Below are positions 61,673 through 64,000 of a stretch of 64,000 nt of DNA, in pieces. A model generated the notes under the pieces. The model saw nothing but the letters and a program-made list of their open reading frames with translations, was not told the origin of the DNA and made no database searches. Made by a program: the position numbers and the translations under genes. The number at the start of each line of letters is the position of its first letter. The first letter of the stretch is position 1. Source of the DNA: Eubacterium sp. (GTDB lineage: Bacteria > Bacillota > Clostridia > Peptostreptococcales > Anaerovoracaceae). Location of the stretch: contig JAETRU010000006.1 in the NCBI GenBank assembly GCA_021769965.1, positions 46,465 to 110,464 on the forward strand, in the 5' to 3' direction.

Positions 61673-62818
61673 TTACAGACACTTCATCAGAATCTCATAA
61701 ATTTCCTCACGATCAAGTTCACGGGGACCGCATTTGATTATATTGCAGGTATCGGCCACTTGACGCAAAACCTCCGGTGTAATTTCAACCGCGGATTTCA
61801 GCTGGTTCATTTTTGTCGGCAGACCGCACTCTTTGATGAAGCGTGCCAAAGCGTCTACACCTTCCTCAGCAGTATCCACATCAAACACCACCTTTGCGAG
61901 ACGGGTGAATTTCTCCGGCGCATCTTTTACGATATGACGGTAATAGGCGGGATGAATGACAGAAAGCCCCTGCCCGTGATTACAGTCGGTATAGGCGCCG
62001 AGCTGATGTTCTATCTGGTGCACCTGAAAATCGGTGAGACGGCCGCATTTCAGAATCCCGTTTTCCGCCATGGCAGAATCCCACATCAGGTTGCTTCTTG
62101 CCTGCACGTCGTTTATGTTTTTCAGCAGGCGGCGCGTATTGATAACGGTGTTGCGCATGATCGCCAGCGCCACGTCATCTGACACATTGTCTTCGTCGGA
62201 GCTGCCCAGATAGGTTTCCATCGCGTGGCTCAGGGTGTCGAAGGCTCCGGAAAGCACCTGCATCGGCGGCACTGACATCGTATAGAAAGGATCAAGCACT
62301 GCGAAGGAAGCCGCTGTACCAAAGATCGGACCTTTCCATTTCTTTTCCTCATAAGTGATGACTGCGCCTGCGTTCATTTCCGCGCCGGTACCGGAAGCCG
62401 TTACAACAGCGCCCATCGGAATTCCCTTTGTTGGAAATTTTCCCTTGCCGTATTCCATGTCCCAGATATCTTCGGACAGCAGCGCCTGCGCGGAAATCAC
62501 TTTGCAGCAGTCGATGACACTGCCGCCGCCTACCGCAAGGATAAAATCGACCTCGCTTTCGCGGGCCAGCGCCGCGCCTTCCTGCACCTTCGCGTAAGTA
62601 GGATTCGGCATAATGCCGGAAAAATCCACTACCTTCTTGCCTGCCTGTGCGAGCAGCTCTTTCATCTCGTCATAAATGCCGTTTTCCTTGATGGAGCCGC
62701 CGCCAAAAGCAAGCATCACGGTTTTGCCGACCTTGTCAAGTTCAGCGTCAAAGGCCTGCCTGGCGCTTCCTTCTCCAAAATAGACCTTTACAGGATATGA
62801 AAAAGTAAATTTGTCCAT
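61673..62818 (-). CDS. Iron-containing alcohol dehydrogenase (YqhD/butanol dehydrogenase type)
   Basis: A 381-residue group III alcohol dehydrogenase. The cofactor loop FGGGSIKENG (about 38-47; pattern of NADPH-preferring YqhD/BdhA enzymes) and GGGSVIDCCK (about 96-105) are present. The metal ligands Asp, His, His, His are visible in DTLSHAMETYL and DCNHGQGLSV. It reduces aldehydes to alcohols. The ATG at 62818 has AAAGGAG. It is divergent from a MerR regulator and expressed from a promoter with a 19-bp spacer, so it probably responds to aldehyde or electrophile stress. Confidence 0.9.
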   Translation of the reverse strand: MDKFTFSYPVKVYFGEGSARQAFDAELDKVGKTVMLAFGGGSIKENGIYDEMKELLAQAGKKVVDFSGIMPNPTYAKVQEGAALARESEVDFILAVGGGSVIDCCKVISAQALLSEDIWDMEYGKGKFPTKGIPMGAVVTASGTGAEMNAGAVITYEEKKWKGPIFGTAASFAVLDPFYTMSVPPMQVLSGAFDTLSHAMETYLGSSDEDNVSDDVALAIMRNTVINTRRLLKNINDVQARSNLMWDSAMAENGILKCGRLTDFQVHQIEHQLGAYTDCNHGQGLSVIHPAYYRHIVKDAPEKFTRLAKVVFDVDTAEEGVDALARFIKECGLPTKMNQLKSAVEITPEVLRQVADTCNIIKCGPRELDREEIYEILMKCL

Positions 62819-62877
62819 GGTATCATTCTCCTTTCTGCTCTTGCAATTTGATTATTCCCATGGTATAATCCGTTTGC

Positions 62878-62929
62878 TTGAATCGGTTGTTATAACCGAT
62901 TATAATTTACGGTAGTAACTACCGCTCAA
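62878..62929. promoter_or_regulatory. Overlapping divergent promoters with MerR-type operators
   Basis: Minus strand (alcohol dehydrogenase): TTGAGC (62924-62929), a 19-base spacer, TATAAT (62899-62904). The long spacer is centred on the palindrome GGTAGT-A-ACTACC (62911-62923), the classic MerR-activated layout. Plus strand (merR): TTGAAT (62878-62883), 17-base spacer, TATAAT (62901-62906), with a second palindrome ATCGGTT-GTTAT-AACCGAT (62882-62900) in the spacer. The two -10 elements overlap. Confidence 0.8.
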
Positions 62930-62995
62930 TAGCCTTTTACAAATTTTTTTATGAAATTTTAGAGAATTTGGTGAACAATACAGGAGGCAATCGCG

Positions 62996-63394
62996 ATGTA
63001 TACGATGATGCAGGTCTGCCGGGAACTGGATATGACCTATGAGACTTTAAAATACTATTGTAATGAGGGACTGGTTCCGGGTGTCAAAAGGGACGGCAAT
63101 AACCGCAGAGTTTTTGATGAAAAAGATGTGAAATGGATCAGGGACCTCACCTGCTTAAAAAGGTGCGGCATGAGTATTCTGGAAATGAAAGAGTATCTGC
63201 AGCTTTGTCTGCAGGGAGAACCCACCATCATGCAGAGGAAGGAAATGCTGACCAAAAAGCGGGAGGAATTACTTGTCTCCATCAAAGCGCTGCAGGACAG
63301 CGTCGACTATATCGACTGGAAGCAGAATTTCTATGACGAAGTGCTTTCCGGCGCACGGCCGTATGTGAGCAATCTGATCAGGACAGAAGAATAA
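62996..63394 (+). CDS. MerR-family transcription regulator
   Basis: A 132-residue regulator. The N-terminal winged HTH (MQVCRELDMTYETLKYYCNEGL, about 5-26, and RRVFDEKDVKWI) is followed by the dimerisation coiled coil (REELLVSIKALQDSVDYIDWK). It resembles AdhR/NmlR-like members, here with one Cys at position 53 region (CLKRCG) that could sense electrophiles. ATG at 62996 has AGGAGG. It is divergent from the alcohol dehydrogenase operon and presumably twists the 19-bp-spacer promoter into an active state. Confidence 0.88.
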   Translation: MYTMMQVCRELDMTYETLKYYCNEGLVPGVKRDGNNRRVFDEKDVKWIRDLTCLKRCGMSILEMKEYLQLCLQGEPTIMQRKEMLTKKREELLVSIKALQDSVDYIDWKQNFYDEVLSGARPYVSNLIRTEE

Positions 63395-63470
63395 ATGCAG
63401 ATTTCTTTTTACGCCGCAGGGATACTTAAGGTTCAAGTCCTGTATTTCCATATTCCGCAATTAAGACACG

Positions 63471-63493
63471 AAAAAACCGCCCTAACGGACGGT
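63471..63493 (-). terminator. Intrinsic terminator of the tRNA operon
   Basis: Stem ACCGTCC / GGGCGGT (one G-T pair) with a GTTA loop and TTTTTT on the minus strand, 11 bases after the tRNA-fMet CCA end. An outer inverted repeat AAGACACGAA/TTCGTGTCTT encloses it and may stop merR transcription from the other side. Confidence 0.75.
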
Positions 63494-63503
63494 CTTCGTG
63501 TCT

Positions 63504-63579
<76 letters not shown>

Positions 63580-63678
63580 TCATCGGGTTGCCATAGCGGC
63601 AACTTCTATATAAATACTACATCATAATATATATGCTGCAGTATGATTTTTATGCTGACTTTCGTTCAGCGATAAAAT

Positions 63679-63753
63679 TGGCTCCGAGGGTGGGGCTCGA
63701 ACCCACAGCCTACCGGTTAACAGCCGGTTGCTCCACCATTGAGCTACCTCGGA
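63679..63753 (-). tRNA. tRNA-Asn (GTT)
   Basis: A 75-base cloverleaf: acceptor stem TCCGAGG/CCTCGGA, anticodon GTT in CTGTTAA, T-arm GGGTTCGAGCCCC, discriminator G and encoded CCA. It precedes tRNA-fMet by 99 bases on the same strand. Confidence 0.95.
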
Positions 63754-63851
63754 ACATTTGCTGACTGATAGTAGTATCAACCGCAACAGATAATATTATA
63801 CCCATATTTAGCATGTCTGTCAACACTTTTTTGCAGAACTGCGAAAAAAAT

Positions 63852-63938
63852 TTAACCAAAAAATGACCAGAAATCTGAGGCGCGGTTACTATTCACAGTC
63901 AATCTGCGCCGCCGCTTTTTTTGTTTTTTCGCGCTCAT
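63852..63938 (-). CDS. Possible 28-residue basic peptide
   Basis: A minus-strand frame from ATG at 63938 reads MSAKKQKKRRRRLTVNSNRA and ends near SDFWSFFG. It has AAGGAAGGAAA upstream of the ATG and is very basic. It resembles no family I know. The length is small and chance cannot be excluded. It lies just upstream of the tRNA genes at the window edge. Confidence 0.25.
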   Translation of the reverse strand: MSAKKQKKRRRRLTVNSNRASDFWSFFG

Positions 63939-64000
63939 ACGGCGTTTCCTTCCTTTCCCGCGCCGCTTTTTCGCAGTATTTTACAGCTATACGGCGCGAA

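Overview
The window looks like a chromosomal segment of an anaerobic, moderate-GC Firmicute, most likely a gut Clostridia member. The pointers are low-GC Gram-positive ribosome binding sites (AGGAGG type) before most genes, an NhaC-family antiporter under a sigma-54 type regulator, an ECF transporter S component, flavodoxin-family FMN reductases, an iron-containing alcohol dehydrogenase and tRNAs with encoded CCA. The species cannot be named from sequence alone. Almost every gene from 1 to 59000 lies on the minus strand. No transposase, integrase, phage gene, rRNA or CRISPR array was seen.

Region 1 (1-25250) is housekeeping-like and GC-rich. It holds a class V aminotransferase (cut by the left edge) with an ECF S component; an NhaC antiporter with a candidate sigma-54 promoter, next to a histidine kinase/NtrC-type regulator pair; a ferredoxin-AEC transporter-Mrp-lipoprotein operon; an apparent 355-nt structured non-coding RNA with its own promoter and terminator; a phosphatidylethanolamine operon (PAP2, LPG-synthase-like membrane protein, pssA, psd); an operon led by an in-frame MetA-aspartokinase fusion with a 19-bp minisatellite in its leader; an array of 62-bp hairpin repeats; a frameshifted CAP-domain secreted protein; an alkyltransferase-like protein; a PurF-like protein lacking the N-terminal cysteine; and small regulators and lipoproteins.

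Region 2 (about 25250-57600) is a defence island with visibly lower GC in many genes. Its core is a complete type 1 BREX locus in the order brxA-brxB-brxC-(AlbA/GHKL protein)-pglX-(membrane protein)-(unknown)-pglZ-(unknown)-brxL. BrxL carries an N-terminal DnaJ J domain and is translationally coupled to an unrecognised 377-residue protein. Upstream lie a HigBA-like toxin-antitoxin pair and a two-gene McrBC-type restriction system with a candidate EVE/PUA-like reader. Downstream lie an FRG-domain protein, a coiled-coil protein, an XRE-ImmA/PIN pair, a P-loop ATPase and a PLD-helicase-DUF3427 protein paired with a NUDIX hydrolase. The DnaJ-BrxL fusion with its coupled partner and the inserted genes is the best candidate for an undescribed system variant.

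Region 3 (57700-64000) returns to core-like sequence: a pRiA4b ORF-3 family protein, a cluster of GTGACA repeats, a NifU-domain/CGGC-type small-protein pair, two flavodoxin-family reductases, an internally deleted flavodoxin lipoprotein gene, an iron-containing alcohol dehydrogenase divergent from a MerR regulator with a MerR-type 19-bp promoter spacer, and tRNA-Asn and tRNA-fMet genes.
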